Shown here: positions 25,685 through 33,842 of the stretch, piece by piece
Numbering within the stretch: position 1 is the stretch's first letter
Layout: each line of letters starts with the position of its first letter
Notes under the pieces: model-generated
Databases searched by the model: none
Told to the model about the DNA's origin: nothing
What the model saw: only the letters and a program-made list of their open reading frames with translations
NCBI RefSeq assembly: GCF_000264315.1
Contig: NZ_AJXU01000007.1
Span: 1-64,000, forward strand
From: Rhodanobacter fulvus Jip2
GTDB taxonomy: Bacteria > Pseudomonadota > Gammaproteobacteria > Xanthomonadales > Rhodanobacteraceae
Reading direction: 5' to 3'
Length of the DNA: 64,000 nt
Position numbers and translations under genes: made by a program

Positions 25685-26134
25685 ATGAAAATCAAACGGC
25701 TTCTCGTCGCCGTCGCCGCCAGCCTGCTGGCCGCCACGGCGTGGGCGCAGACCACCGGCAAGCCGCTGAACCTGAAGCTGCCACCCGGCGACCTCCCCGC
25801 CACCAGTTCCACCGCCCCGAAGCCCGCCGTTCCGAAAACGGCGGGCGATGCACCGGGTGTGTATTACGGCGATACCAGCGGCCGCATGGGCAACACCGAG
25901 CCCGTCGCCGAAGCACCCGATTGCGACGACTCCACCTACAACAAGCCGCAGGTCCACGGCAGCGTCGGCACCGGCATCGTCACCGGCAGCCACATGGGCA
26001 CCGGCAACTGGAATGCGGGCCAGGTGAGTGTCAGCCAGGCATTCGGCAGCTGCGACGAACCTTCCGGCGGCATCAGCATTTCGGTCGGCGGCAGCCGCGG
26101 CCATTTCCCCGACTACGACCGCCGCGGGCGCTGA
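25685..26134 (+). CDS. secreted protein of unknown function
   Basis: 149 residues, not recognised. A clear Sec signal peptide ends at AWAQ (about residue 22). The mature chain is rich in Gly, Pro, Ser and Thr, with a proline-rich stretch (residues 30-55), two cysteines (in APDCDDSTY and GSCDEPSG) that could form a disulfide, and a glycine-rich segment VTGSHMGTGNWNAG. There are no membrane segments after the signal. It stands alone between the palindrome after parC and the convergent iron permease, so the context gives no hint. Confidence 0.65.
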   Translation: MKIKRLLVAVAASLLAATAWAQTTGKPLNLKLPPGDLPATSSTAPKPAVPKTAGDAPGVYYGDTSGRMGNTEPVAEAPDCDDSTYNKPQVHGSVGTGIVTGSHMGTGNWNAGQVSVSQAFGSCDEPSGGISISVGGSRGHFPDYDRRGR

Positions 26135-26295
26135 GGCAAACCCGAATCCGGGTAGAGGCCGCGTTGAAAATCGACCCGGACCGATCCCGCCCGGCTTACG
26201 TTCGTGACATCCGTCACGGCAGGCATCTGCAAGCGACACGTCCGGTCCCCAGTCACCGGGCTTGGTGGCCTGAGCGGCATGCGCAAAGCGATGGG

Positions 26296-26325
26296 CAGAA
26301 GAAAGCGCTCGGTGTCACCGAGCGC
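26296..26325 (-). terminator. rho-independent terminator overlapping the stop of the FTR1 gene
   Basis: On the minus strand an 8-bp stem GCGCTCGG / CCGAGCGC with a 5-base loop is followed by TTTCTTCT. The loop contains the stop codon, so the terminator begins inside the coding sequence. Confidence 0.8.
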
Positions 26326-28255
26326 CGTCAGACGCCTCCAACGCATCCGCGGAACGGTTGGACCAGACAAAACCGATAACCAGGATCAGCGCGATGCCGA
26401 CCTGGGCCGCGATGCCTTCCATGGTGGGATAGATGCCCAGCAGCTCCACCCGTGGCCCGCCATTGATCCAGGTGATCGGCAGATAACCGGCCTCCTGCAG
26501 CGCGGAGACCGCCTTGCCCATCAACACGATGGCCAGCACTGCCATCAGCAGTGAGCTGTAGCGGAAGAACTGGCTGATGGGGAGGCGACGGCTGTAACGC
26601 ATCATCAACCAGCCGATCACCAGCAGCACCAGCGACCCGGCCACGCCTCCGGCGATCACGCTGCCCTTGCCGCCCTGATTCCAGATGGCGACATAGAACA
26701 GGATGGTCTCGAAGACTTCGCGATACACGACGACGAAGATCAGGCCCAGCAGGAAAACCCCGGAGGTCTTGCCCAAGGCATGGCTGAGCTTGTCGCGCAC
26801 ATAGCGCTGCCAGTTCGCGGCGTGGCTTTTTCCATGCATCCAGATGCCGACCCAGATCAGCACGATCGCCGCCAGCAGCGAACCAAATCCTTCGGTGAGC
26901 TCGCGGCTTGCGCCACTGATGGAAATGACCCACGTGGCCAATCCCCACGTCACGGCACCGGCAACCAGCGCGGACAGCCAGCCGCCATGTACCCAGGGGA
27001 GCATTTCCTTCCGGCCAGACTTGCGCAGCAGGGCGATGATCGCCACGACGATCAGCAAGGCCTCCAGCCCTTCGCGCAGCAGGATGGTGAAGGCGGCGGC
27101 GAAACTGGCCACGGCGGATGTTTCGCTCTGTGCCAATACCTGCCCCGCCTCCGCGTACAGGTTGTCCAGGTTGTCGACCTGGGTCTGCAGGGTTTCGGCA
27201 TCGACGTTGGCCGCGATGCCCGCGCGCACGCGCGCCATGGCTTCCTCGATCTTCACCATCAACGGCTTGTCGCGCGCGGCAAGAAGAGGTTCGACAGGTT
27301 CGAACCCGTCCAGATACGCGGACAACGCCAGGTCCTTGGCCTGCTTCAGCTGGCCGCCGCGGTAGGCCGCCATCGCCTGCCCGAGCAATTCATGCGACAC
27401 CGCCAAGGCGGATTCCGCGTCCTTGGCCTGCGTGGTATCCGGATGCCTGCGCACATACGCCACGATCGCCGCCGCCTTCTGCGCGGATTGCAGCTCCGTG
27501 GCCAGCGTGGCGGGCGTGGTGTCCACGTAGCTCTTGAAATCGAGCCTCGCCCGCAACGCGTCATTTTTCTCCAGCAGCTCACGTCCCGCCGGGGCTTCGG
27601 ACTCCGGGTAGGCCATCGCGCCCACATAGGTCGCCAATGCCCAGCGATCCTCGGCCGGCAGGCTGGCAAAGCTGGGCATCGACGTGCCCTGCAGGCCCTG
27701 ATCGATCACCTGATAGAGCGCGAAGATGCTGCGTTCGTCGGCGCGAGCACGGTCGGTGAAGGCGATCGGCGGCGGGTCCAGGCCCGCAGCGGCGGGGCCA
27801 TCACCCGCGCCGGTGGCGCCATGGCAACTCGCGCATTGCTGTGCGTACAACACCTGACCGCGTGCGTACTGCGGCGCGCTGGTTGGCATCAGCGGGATGG
27901 GGTATGCCTTGATCAGCAAGGCCGCCACGGCGCGCGCCCGGGTGGCGATCTGCTCCGGCGCGCTCTTGGCCTGGATGGCCTGCTGCAGTGCCGCGGCGCC
28001 CTGATTCAACGCGTCCGAGTCCGGCGTGGGCGGCAACGCCCTTATCGCCGCGGCCGCCGTCGCCGAAAACTCCCGCATCTCCTCGTACTCGACCGGATTG
28101 ACGACCGCGCCGTCCCGCACCGCCTCGCGGTAGTCCACGGCGATGTAGTCCAGCAGCCGCCACGTGGTGGGGACAGAGTCCACCGCGGCATGAAGACGAG
28201 GGCAGAACAGGAGGGTGGCCAGCAGCAGCGCCGCAAACAGATGTCGTGGGGTCAT
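26315..28255 (-). CDS. cytochrome c-FTR1 family iron permease fusion
   Basis: 646 residues from the ATG at 28255; a TTG three codons earlier is the only alternative. A signal peptide is followed by a periplasmic part with one heme c motif, CASCH (about 141-145, GATGAGDG following). A long helical linker leads to a C-terminal FTR1 domain with seven or so helices. The iron motifs REGLE (REGLEALLIV) and a second, REVFETILF, are both present. FTR1 permeases import Fe(III) after periplasmic Fe(II) oxidation; the fused heme domain may accept the electron. The gene ends in its own terminator. Confidence 0.9.
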   Translation of the reverse strand: MTPRHLFAALLLATLLFCPRLHAAVDSVPTTWRLLDYIAVDYREAVRDGAVVNPVEYEEMREFSATAAAAIRALPPTPDSDALNQGAAALQQAIQAKSAPEQIATRARAVAALLIKAYPIPLMPTSAPQYARGQVLYAQQCASCHGATGAGDGPAAAGLDPPPIAFTDRARADERSIFALYQVIDQGLQGTSMPSFASLPAEDRWALATYVGAMAYPESEAPAGRELLEKNDALRARLDFKSYVDTTPATLATELQSAQKAAAIVAYVRRHPDTTQAKDAESALAVSHELLGQAMAAYRGGQLKQAKDLALSAYLDGFEPVEPLLAARDKPLMVKIEEAMARVRAGIAANVDAETLQTQVDNLDNLYAEAGQVLAQSETSAVASFAAAFTILLREGLEALLIVVAIIALLRKSGRKEMLPWVHGGWLSALVAGAVTWGLATWVISISGASRELTEGFGSLLAAIVLIWVGIWMHGKSHAANWQRYVRDKLSHALGKTSGVFLLGLIFVVVYREVFETILFYVAIWNQGGKGSVIAGGVAGSLVLLVIGWLMMRYSRRLPISQFFRYSSLLMAVLAIVLMGKAVSALQEAGYLPITWINGGPRVELLGIYPTMEGIAAQVGIALILVIGFVWSNRSADALEASDGAR

Positions 28256-28397
28256 GAGAGGCAAATGAGAATGGATCGCAACAGTCTACCGCACGCCACC
28301 GCATGCAGCAGCCGGACACGGCCGGCATCAACCCAGCCGACAGCCGCCTGACATGACATAGCCCGGCATCGCTTTCGCCGGTACGAAGACAGACAAC

Positions 28398-28426
28398 GGG
28401 CTCACTACCGCGTCGGTTATGAGCCC
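28398..28426 (-). terminator. long hairpin between ohr and the FTR1 gene
   Basis: GGGCTCA...TGAGCCC enclosing ACCG-CGT-CGGT, an 11-bp interrupted stem. On the minus strand GTTGTCTGTCTT follows, a loose T-rich tract. It lies about 120 bp beyond the ohr stop and upstream of the FTR1 gene; termination of ohr transcripts is the simplest reading. Confidence 0.5.
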
Positions 28427-28513
28427 GCCTTCTTGTTGTCGCGGTCGCGATCATTCTCGTCGTGGGGACCATGCACCCACCACTGCGGGCTTCCTTTCGA
28501 CGGTCATGCGAGG

Positions 28514-28535
28514 CGCGCCAGGCGAGCCTGGCGCG
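28514..28535 (-). terminator. GC-rich hairpin just after ohr
   Basis: Perfect 9-bp stem CGCGCCAGG / CCTGGCGCG with a 4-base loop, starting 12 bp beyond the ohr stop. It has no T-run, so it may be an mRNA-stabilising end or a weak terminator. Confidence 0.45.
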
Positions 28536-28547
28536 AGAGATCTGCAA

Positions 28548-28976
28548 TCAGTCGGCGATGCGCAGCGTCACGTCGATATTTCCCTGCGTCGCGTTGGAAT
28601 ACGGGCAGACCACGTGGGCCTGGTCGACCAGCGACTGCAAGGTGTCGCGGGCGATGCCGGGGGCGGCGATGGTCAGTTCGGCCTCGATGCCGAAACCGGT
28701 CGGGATCTGGCCGATGCCGACCTTGCCGGTGACGCTGGTGTCCGCGGGCAATGCGACCTTCTGCTGACCAGCGACGAACTTCAGCGCGCCGAGGAAGCAG
28801 GCCGAGTAGCCGGCGGCGAACAACTGTTCCGGGTTGGTACCGGGGCCGCCGGCGCCGCCCAGCTCGCGCGGCGTGGACAGCTGCACGTCGAGCACGTTGT
28901 CGGACGAAGCAGCGTGGCCTTCACGACCACCCGTGGCGGTGGCGGCGGCGGTGTAGAGGATTTTCTGAATGGACAT
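28548..28976 (-). CDS. ohr: organic hydroperoxide resistance protein Ohr
   Basis: 142 residues of the Ohr/OsmC fold. The two reactive cysteines are C60 ([11 protein letters not shown]) and C124 ([10 protein letters not shown]), the arrangement of true Ohr thiol peroxidases rather than OsmC. The enzyme reduces organic and fatty-acid hydroperoxides using lipoyl-protein thiols. A lipoate-protein ligase gene also occurs in this window, about 14 kb away. No OhrR repressor is adjacent; instead an AraC-type regulator is divergently encoded 119 bp away. Confidence 0.95.
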   Translation of the reverse strand: MSIQKILYTAAATATGGREGHAASSDNVLDVQLSTPRELGGAGGPGTNPEQLFAAGYSACFLGALKFVAGQQKVALPADTSVTGKVGIGQIPTGFGIEAELTIAAPGIARDTLQSLVDQAHVVCPYSNATQGNIDVTLRIAD

Positions 28977-29095
28977 GGCGGTAGTTCCTGTCGAGTGGGG
29001 AGATCCGGGCGGTGTGGCTCGGTGGGAGTATCTTGCCCGCCCCGGAGGAACTACTGGTGATATAAAGTCCTGAAAACTTGATCAGGAGTACGAAC

Positions 29096-29935
29096 ATGGC
29101 TGACCGACTTGCGGCGCTGATGGCGCATTTCCCGGTGAACGCGCAGGTGTTCAATACCGGCGCGCTGTGCGGCATCAACACCGTGGAAGGCGATGGCACG
29201 CACGGGCAGTTGCACCTGGTGCGCCGTGGTGCCGTCGAGGTGCGCTACGGCAAAGAGACGCTGCACGTCGAGCGACCGAGCCTGCTGCTGTTTCCGCGGC
29301 CGTTGACGCATCACTTCGTCACCGACCCCGAACGCGGCGCGGATATGGTCTGCGCAAACCTCTCGTTCGAAGGCGGCGCCGGCAACCCGATGGCCTCGGC
29401 GTTGCCCGACGTCGTCTGCCTGCCGCTGGAAGACATCTTCGGCGCCGCGCCGGTGCTGGCGCTGCTGTTCGAGGAAGCCTTCGAGCAGCGCTGCGGGCGC
29501 GTCGCGCTGATCGAGCGCCTGTTCGAAGTGGTGATGATCCAGGTGCTGCGCCAGCTGATGGAAAGCGGCGACGTGCACGGCGGCCTGTTGTCCGGCCTGT
29601 CGCACCCGCGCCTGCGCAACGCGCTGGTCGCCATGCACGAAGCACCGGCACAAGAGTGGACGCTGGACGACCTGGCCCGCGTCGCCGGCATGTCGCGCAG
29701 CGTCTTCGCCACGACATTCCGCGAGACCATCGGCACGACGCCGGGGCGCTACCTGCAAGGCTGGCGCGTGCGGCTGGCGCAAAAGGCCCTGCGCCGCGGC
29801 CGCCCCTTGAAGGTGATCGCTTCCGACGTGGGCTACGGCAGTGAAGCCGCACTCTCCCGCGCGTTCAAGGCGCATTCCGGGCAATCACCGCGGGAGTGGA
29901 AAGCGCTTGGGGTGAGTGCCGCGGGAAAGGCGTAG
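29096..29935 (+). CDS. AraC family transcriptional regulator
   Basis: 279 residues from the ATG at 29096, preceded by CAGGAG. The N-terminal cupin-type sensor (about 1-165; LLLFPRPLTHHFV) is of the AraC-binding cupin_6 kind. Two C-terminal helix-turn-helix units follow: WTLDDLARVAGMSRSVFATT and LKVIASDVGYGSEAALSRAF with the family ending SPREWK. It is divergent from ohr, so control of ohr and of itself is plausible but unproven. The ligand is unknown. Confidence 0.9.
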   Translation: MADRLAALMAHFPVNAQVFNTGALCGINTVEGDGTHGQLHLVRRGAVEVRYGKETLHVERPSLLLFPRPLTHHFVTDPERGADMVCANLSFEGGAGNPMASALPDVVCLPLEDIFGAAPVLALLFEEAFEQRCGRVALIERLFEVVMIQVLRQLMESGDVHGGLLSGLSHPRLRNALVAMHEAPAQEWTLDDLARVAGMSRSVFATTFRETIGTTPGRYLQGWRVRLAQKALRRGRPLKVIASDVGYGSEAALSRAFKAHSGQSPREWKALGVSAAGKA

Positions 29936-30574
29936 GTACACAAGGTGCCAGCGACAATCGGCAGCTGGTTGTCGAAGGATTTACCCTGGCGTGAATCGGC
30001 ACTCACCCAGAGCCATCTCCCCCACCACCGTTCGCGCTGAGCGTAGCCCGCGCCGCGGGCGGAGTCGAAGCGCTGCTACGTCCCGGCAGCCCATCGCGGG
30101 CATGTCCTGCAATTCACTCGCCTCTCGAAACAGGAAAAGAGCCCGCTGCCAGCGGACAAATTGTCCCTGACACGAATGGCACTTACTTAAGCGCAAAACC
30201 TCCACTTTTCGTCATTCCTGCGAAAGCAGGAATCCAGTGCCTTCAAGATTGTCGGCCGTGTGCGAGACACTGGATCCCCGCTTTCGCGGGGATGACGGCG
30301 CTCAAGCAAGGGCCATTCATCCCTGATACCAGCGTGCGCCGCGCCATCCCCAGCCGCCACATCCTCCCGCGCACCTGATCCAGCAACTTCGGCGACCGCG
30401 CCACCCCGTTGCCTGCCCCACCTCCCACCTCGTGAAAGACCGCCAACACGCTTCTCCGAGCCAAACAAACGCTGCGAGATTAGGCGGTGGGATTAGACCG
30501 CACTGGAACCTGGGTCAGAGTGCACTTTCACGAGACTGCCTCTGGTCCAAAGCCGCCTTGATCATTGCATGAAG
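29936..30574. other. gene-free stretch of dispersed repeats
   Basis: No credible gene. It holds a TTCGCGCTGAGCGTAG / GGAGTCGAAGCGC element at about 30031-30073 and the GTCATTCCTGCG element listed separately. It also holds a single GGGTCAGAGTGCACTTT tract (30512-30528) resembling sequence often flanking REP-associated transposases. It looks like a repeat graveyard between the AraC and LysR genes. Confidence 0.6.
30211..30296. repeat. GTCATTCCTGCGAAAGCAGG palindromic element
   Basis: Two arms, GTCATTCCTGCGAAAGCAGG (30211-30230, continuing AATCCAGTG) and CACTGGATCCCCGCTTTCGC (30268-30287, continuing GGGGATGAC), are inverted copies. Each arm also contains its own smaller hairpin. This is a widespread type of proteobacterial intergenic repeat. 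Confidence 0.85.
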
Positions 30575-31465
30575 CTATGCCTTGCCCAGAAGCTCGACCA
30601 GCCGAGATTCACACGCCGACAAATCATGCCCCCGCCGCTGCGAAACCACGAACGTCAACGACCGGAGGTGCCACGCGCGCCGCTCAAGTTCGACGAGCTG
30701 GCCACCGGTCAGATCCTCATCGACGAGATGCCGCGGCAGATGCCCCCACCCCAGCCCGGCTTTCAGCAAATCGCGTTTCGCACCGAGATCGTTGACCAAC
30801 CACTGGCGCTTGCCAGCCACGCCTTCCTGGGTGTTGTCGGCGCCGGGCTGGTTGTCGGTGACGATGATCTGGGTGTAGCGGCCGAACTCGTCCACGGGGA
30901 TGGGTTGGGGGGTTGCGGCGAGGGGAAAGGATGGCGCGCATACCGTCACCATCTCCTCCTCGCGCAGCCAGTGGCGCTCGATGGCTTGCGGGTTTACCTC
31001 TGGCACGTCGTTGATGGTGACGGCCAGGGCGCAGACCCTTTCCATCACCAGCTTTTCACCGCCCTGCATGGTGGTGATGCGCAGGTTGATCGCGGCGGTG
31101 GGGAATTCTTCCTGCAGCGTGCGCAGGCAGTTGATCAGGTGGGCGCGCGCGAAGTAGGCGTCGACCGCCACCGACACTTGCGGCACGCCGGCCTTGGCGA
31201 TGGAGCCGGCGCGGTTCTTCATTTCCTCCGTGCGCGAGATCACCGCCCGAGCGTCGGGCAGGAGGCTGCGCCCCGCCGCGGTGAGCTGCGCCTTGCGCGT
31301 GTTGCGCTCGAACAGCTCGACATCGAACGCGCTTTCCAGCGCCTTGATCGCGTGGCTGATGGCCGACTGCGCCCGCGCGAGCTTGCGCGCCGCACCGGAG
31401 AAGCTGCCCTGGTCGCACACCGCCACGAATGCCCGCAGCTGGTTGATGGTGACGTTGTCGAGCAT
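30575..31465 (-). CDS. LysR family transcriptional regulator
   Basis: 296 residues. The winged helix-turn-helix occupies residues 5-64 (LRAFVAVCDQGSFSGAARKL, then AISHAIKALE). The substrate-binding domain fills the rest, with a CbbR/CysB-type periplasmic-binding fold. It is divergent from the F420-type reductase and SDR genes, and an ATCGT-N5-ACGAT site with T-N11-A spacing lies in the gap, so regulation of those redox genes is likely. The inducer is unknown. Confidence 0.92.
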   Translation of the reverse strand: MLDNVTINQLRAFVAVCDQGSFSGAARKLARAQSAISHAIKALESAFDVELFERNTRKAQLTAAGRSLLPDARAVISRTEEMKNRAGSIAKAGVPQVSVAVDAYFARAHLINCLRTLQEEFPTAAINLRITTMQGGEKLVMERVCALAVTINDVPEVNPQAIERHWLREEEMVTVCAPSFPLAATPQPIPVDEFGRYTQIIVTDNQPGADNTQEGVAGKRQWLVNDLGAKRDLLKAGLGWGHLPRHLVDEDLTGGQLVELERRAWHLRSLTFVVSQRRGHDLSACESRLVELLGKA

Positions 31466-31483
31466 GAGTTATCCAAAAACTAG

Positions 31484-31498
31484 ATCGTATTGAACGAT
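31484..31498. promoter_or_regulatory. candidate LysR operator
   Basis: ATCGT-ATTGA-ACGAT, an interrupted palindrome containing T-N11-A, lies 19 bp upstream of the LysR start and about 105 bp upstream of the divergent reductase gene. This is the expected type and position for a LysR recognition site. Confidence 0.55.
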
Positions 31499-31602
31499 GT
31501 TTCGTCAATTGTATTGATGCGTCAAGCGACCCAGATCGTTTGGGCAACCGGCCTGCAAGGGCCAGAACCACTCCAAACCCCTTACTGAAAAGGATCATCC
31601 CC

Positions 31603-32202
31603 ATGACTTACGCCATCATCGGTTTCGGCTCCATCGGCCAGGCCCTCGCCCGCGCGTTCGCGCGCAGCAACATCGAAGTCACCGTCGCCAGTCGGCGGCC
31701 GCCCGAAGACCTGTTGCCGCAGGCACAGGCGATCGGCCCCAAGGTCATCCCCGGGACATTGCAGGAAGCGGTCAAGGCGGACGTGATCATCCTGGCGGTG
31801 CTGTTCGAGGGCCACCAGGACATCGGCAAACTGCTTGCGGATTGGACGGGCAAGACGATCATCGATGCGATGAATACGAATGACCCCGTGGAAACGCTCG
31901 ACAACCTCCCCTCCTCCGCCTTTGCCGCCAAGTCATTCCCCGGCGCCAGGTTCGTGAAAGGCTTCAATCACCTGCTGTCGCGCACCCTGGCCACCGACCC
32001 CAACGTCGAGGGCGGCCACCGCGTCGTGTTCCTGTCGAGCGACGACGAAGCGGCCGCGGCGCAGGTCGCGGATGTGGCCAAGCGACTCGGCTTTGCCCCC
32101 GTCTATCTGGGCAAGTTCGACGAAGGTGGCGCCCTGGTACAGGCACGCGGCCGCGTCTGGGGCCCGCTGATTTTCCAGGACCTGTTCAAGCGGGAGCCGT
32201 AA
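31603..32202 (+). CDS. NADPH-dependent F420 reductase-like protein
   Basis: 199 residues from the ATG at 31603 (MTYAIIGFGSIGQALARAF). The Rossmann motif GFGSIG is at the N-terminus, with ASRR after strand two specifying NADP. The fold is that of F420-dependent NADP oxidoreductases. Homologues in organisms without F420 are common and their substrates are unclear. It is transcribed away from the LysR gene and followed 89 bp later by an SDR gene. Confidence 0.85.
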   Translation: MTYAIIGFGSIGQALARAFARSNIEVTVASRRPPEDLLPQAQAIGPKVIPGTLQEAVKADVIILAVLFEGHQDIGKLLADWTGKTIIDAMNTNDPVETLDNLPSSAFAAKSFPGARFVKGFNHLLSRTLATDPNVEGGHRVVFLSSDDEAAAAQVADVAKRLGFAPVYLGKFDEGGALVQARGRVWGPLIFQDLFKREP

Positions 32203-32291
32203 GCGCGCGCGGCCATCACGACGCCATGGCGGTCGGCCCGCAACCCATCACTGTTTCGAAAGCAGTAGCCCCCATCTTGAGGATTCACGAC

Positions 32292-33026
32292 ATGAGCAAG
32301 TTGAATGGAAAGACCGCCGTGATCACCGGCGGCGCCAGCGGCATCGGCTTCGCGGCAGCGCAGCGCTTCATCGAGGAAGGCGCCTTCGTCTTCATCTACG
32401 GCCGCCGGCAGGAAGCGCTTGACGCCGCACTGGCGAAACTCGGCCCCAACGCCCGCGCGGTGAAGGGCTCGGTCTCCAACCTGGTCGACCTCGACCGGCT
32501 CTACGCGGCGGTGAAGGCCGAGCGCGGCGCCCTTGACATCGTATTCGCCAATGCCGGGGCGGGAAGCCAGCTGGCACTCGGCCAGATCACCGCCGAGCAC
32601 ATCGACGAAACCTTCGACACCAATGTGAAAGGCACGATCTTCACCGTGCAGAAGGCACTGCCGCTGATGGGCCAGGGTGGTTCGATCATCCTGACCGGAT
32701 CGAGTGCCGGCACCACCGGCGCCCCGGGCATGACCGCCTACAGCGCGAGCAAGGCGGCCGTACGCAACCTCGCCCGGACCTGGGCGGAAGACCTGAAAGG
32801 CACCGGCATCCGCGTCAACGTGCTGTCGCCCGGGGCGACGGCGACCGAGCTGGCGAAGGATGCGCTGGGCGAGGAAGGCCAGAAGGTCTTCGCCGCGATG
32901 ACACCGCTGCAGCGCATGGCCGATCCCTCGGAGATCGGTGGGGTCGCCGCCTTCCTCGCATCGTCGGACAGCAGCTTCATGACCGCCAGCGAAGTTGCGG
33001 TCGACGGTGGTTTGGCGCAACTCTGA
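32292..33026 (+). CDS. short-chain dehydrogenase/reductase
   Basis: 244 residues from the ATG at 32292 (MSKLNGKTAVITGG). The cofactor motif TGGASGIG, the NAG-type motif FANAGAG, the catalytic serine (ILTGSSAGT) and Y-S-A-S-K define a classical SDR. R44-R45 after the second strand (IYGRRQEAL) predicts NADP preference. It probably forms an operon with the preceding F420-reductase-like gene under LysR control. The substrate is not evident. Confidence 0.9.
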   Translation: MSKLNGKTAVITGGASGIGFAAAQRFIEEGAFVFIYGRRQEALDAALAKLGPNARAVKGSVSNLVDLDRLYAAVKAERGALDIVFANAGAGSQLALGQITAEHIDETFDTNVKGTIFTVQKALPLMGQGGSIILTGSSAGTTGAPGMTAYSASKAAVRNLARTWAEDLKGTGIRVNVLSPGATATELAKDALGEEGQKVFAAMTPLQRMADPSEIGGVAAFLASSDSSFMTASEVAVDGGLAQL

Positions 33027-33041
33027 CGCGCTACACAAAGA

Positions 33042-33090
33042 ACGGGGGTCAGGTTCACTTAGGCAAGCTGTGTGTGGACCTGACCGCCGT
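33042..33090. other. convergent-gene boundary with GTCAGGT/ACCTGAC inverted repeat
   Basis: GTCAGGTTCAC (33048-33058) and a near-complement GTGTGGACCTGAC (about 33071-33083) face each other. The first part, CGGGGGTCAGGTTCACTT, resembles repeat-associated tracts elsewhere. The last codons of the methyltransferase gene lie inside it, so the element may have replaced the original C-terminus. Confidence 0.4.
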
Positions 33091-33792
33091 GCCGCCGTGT
33101 GGCTGCGACTCGAAACCAGGACCCGCATACGCCACCCACCCCTTGAACGTGAAAGCCGCATAGAACAGTTCGTGCCGTGCGAAGCCTGCCTGCTCCAGCA
33201 AGTCGACTTCGGCTTCGGGAGAAAGCAGCGGGAGACGGCTGGCCATCGCTTCGATGGTCGTGGCCGGGTCTGCAACGGGCATGCCGTTTGAGGTCATGAA
33301 GGCCACGTGCCTCCCCAGCCATCGGAGTTTTTCGTCGGGCGCATCGGGAACGCTGTGATGGGCGATCACCAGCGGGGCGCCGGGTTTCAATCGGCGCCGC
33401 AGCTCGCGCAGCGTGTGCAGGCGTTCGTCGACGGACAGGAAGTGCATGGTGAGCAGACAGGCGGCGCCGTCGAATTCGGTTGCCGGAGCCGCGTCGATGG
33501 TGCCCTCCAGCAGTTCCACTCGCGACGCCAGCGAGCCCAGCGTTTGGACGGCCAATTCCAGCATCGGTGCCGACGGGTCGATGCCCAGCAGATGCCATTG
33601 CGGCCAGGTCTCGGCGAAGGCCCTCAGCTCCAGACCTCCGCCTGCACCCAATACCAACACCCGCCCATCCGCCGGGACGCGCTCGTGCAGGAGCAGGCCG
33701 GCCATCTGGTGCAGGGCGTGCAGTCCGGGCACCTGTCGCAGCACGCCGGCCGTGTAATGCGCCGCTGTCTGGGGTTCGTTGAAAGAAAACAT
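33055..33792 (-). CDS. class I SAM-dependent methyltransferase
   Basis: 245 residues from the ATG at 33792 (MFSFNEPQTAAHY), which has GAGG 5 bases upstream; an ATG seven codons earlier at 33813 is possible. Motif I is VLVLGAGGGLELR and the acidic motif II is LLGIDPSAPML. Further on, LLTMHFLSVDE corresponds to the post-II region. The substrate is unknown. It is divergent from the Rrf2 and GliT-like genes, about 50 bp away, and could share a control region with them. The C-terminal residues run into a repeat-like tract. Confidence 0.85.
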   Translation of the reverse strand: MFSFNEPQTAAHYTAGVLRQVPGLHALHQMAGLLLHERVPADGRVLVLGAGGGLELRAFAETWPQWHLLGIDPSAPMLELAVQTLGSLASRVELLEGTIDAAPATEFDGAACLLTMHFLSVDERLHTLRELRRRLKPGAPLVIAHHSVPDAPDEKLRWLGRHVAFMTSNGMPVADPATTIEAMASRLPLLSPEAEVDLLEQAGFARHELFYAAFTFKGWVAYAGPGFESQPHGGTAVRSTHSLPK

Positions 33793-33825
33793 CTTGCCTC
33801 TGCCGCTTGACATGGAAGTGCTAAC

Positions 33826-33842
33826 GTAACATCGTTTGTTAC
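33826..33842. promoter_or_regulatory. inverted repeat GTAAC-N7-GTTAC before the Rrf2 gene
   Basis: GTAAC (33826-33830) and GTTAC (33838-33842) are complementary and end exactly at the Rrf2 ATG. Between the divergent methyltransferase and Rrf2 genes this is the best candidate for an autoregulatory operator. Confidence 0.5.

Noticed and set aside
26203-26218. CGTGAC-ATCC-GTCACG hairpin after the secreted orphan as a terminator
   Set aside because: Only six base pairs and no T-run; too weak to call.
23141-26239. A 1030-codon open frame on the minus strand opposite parC
   Set aside because: Antisense shadow of parC in high-GC DNA; no motifs and no ribosome site.
30300-30560. Short open frames in the repeat-rich gap before the LysR gene
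   Set aside because: They are made mostly of repeat sequence, lack ribosome sites and show no family resemblance.
33042-33090. Remains of a transposase at the SDR/methyltransferase boundary
   Set aside because: Only a short GTCAGGTTCACTT-like tract is seen; no transposase coding sequence or complete ends are present.
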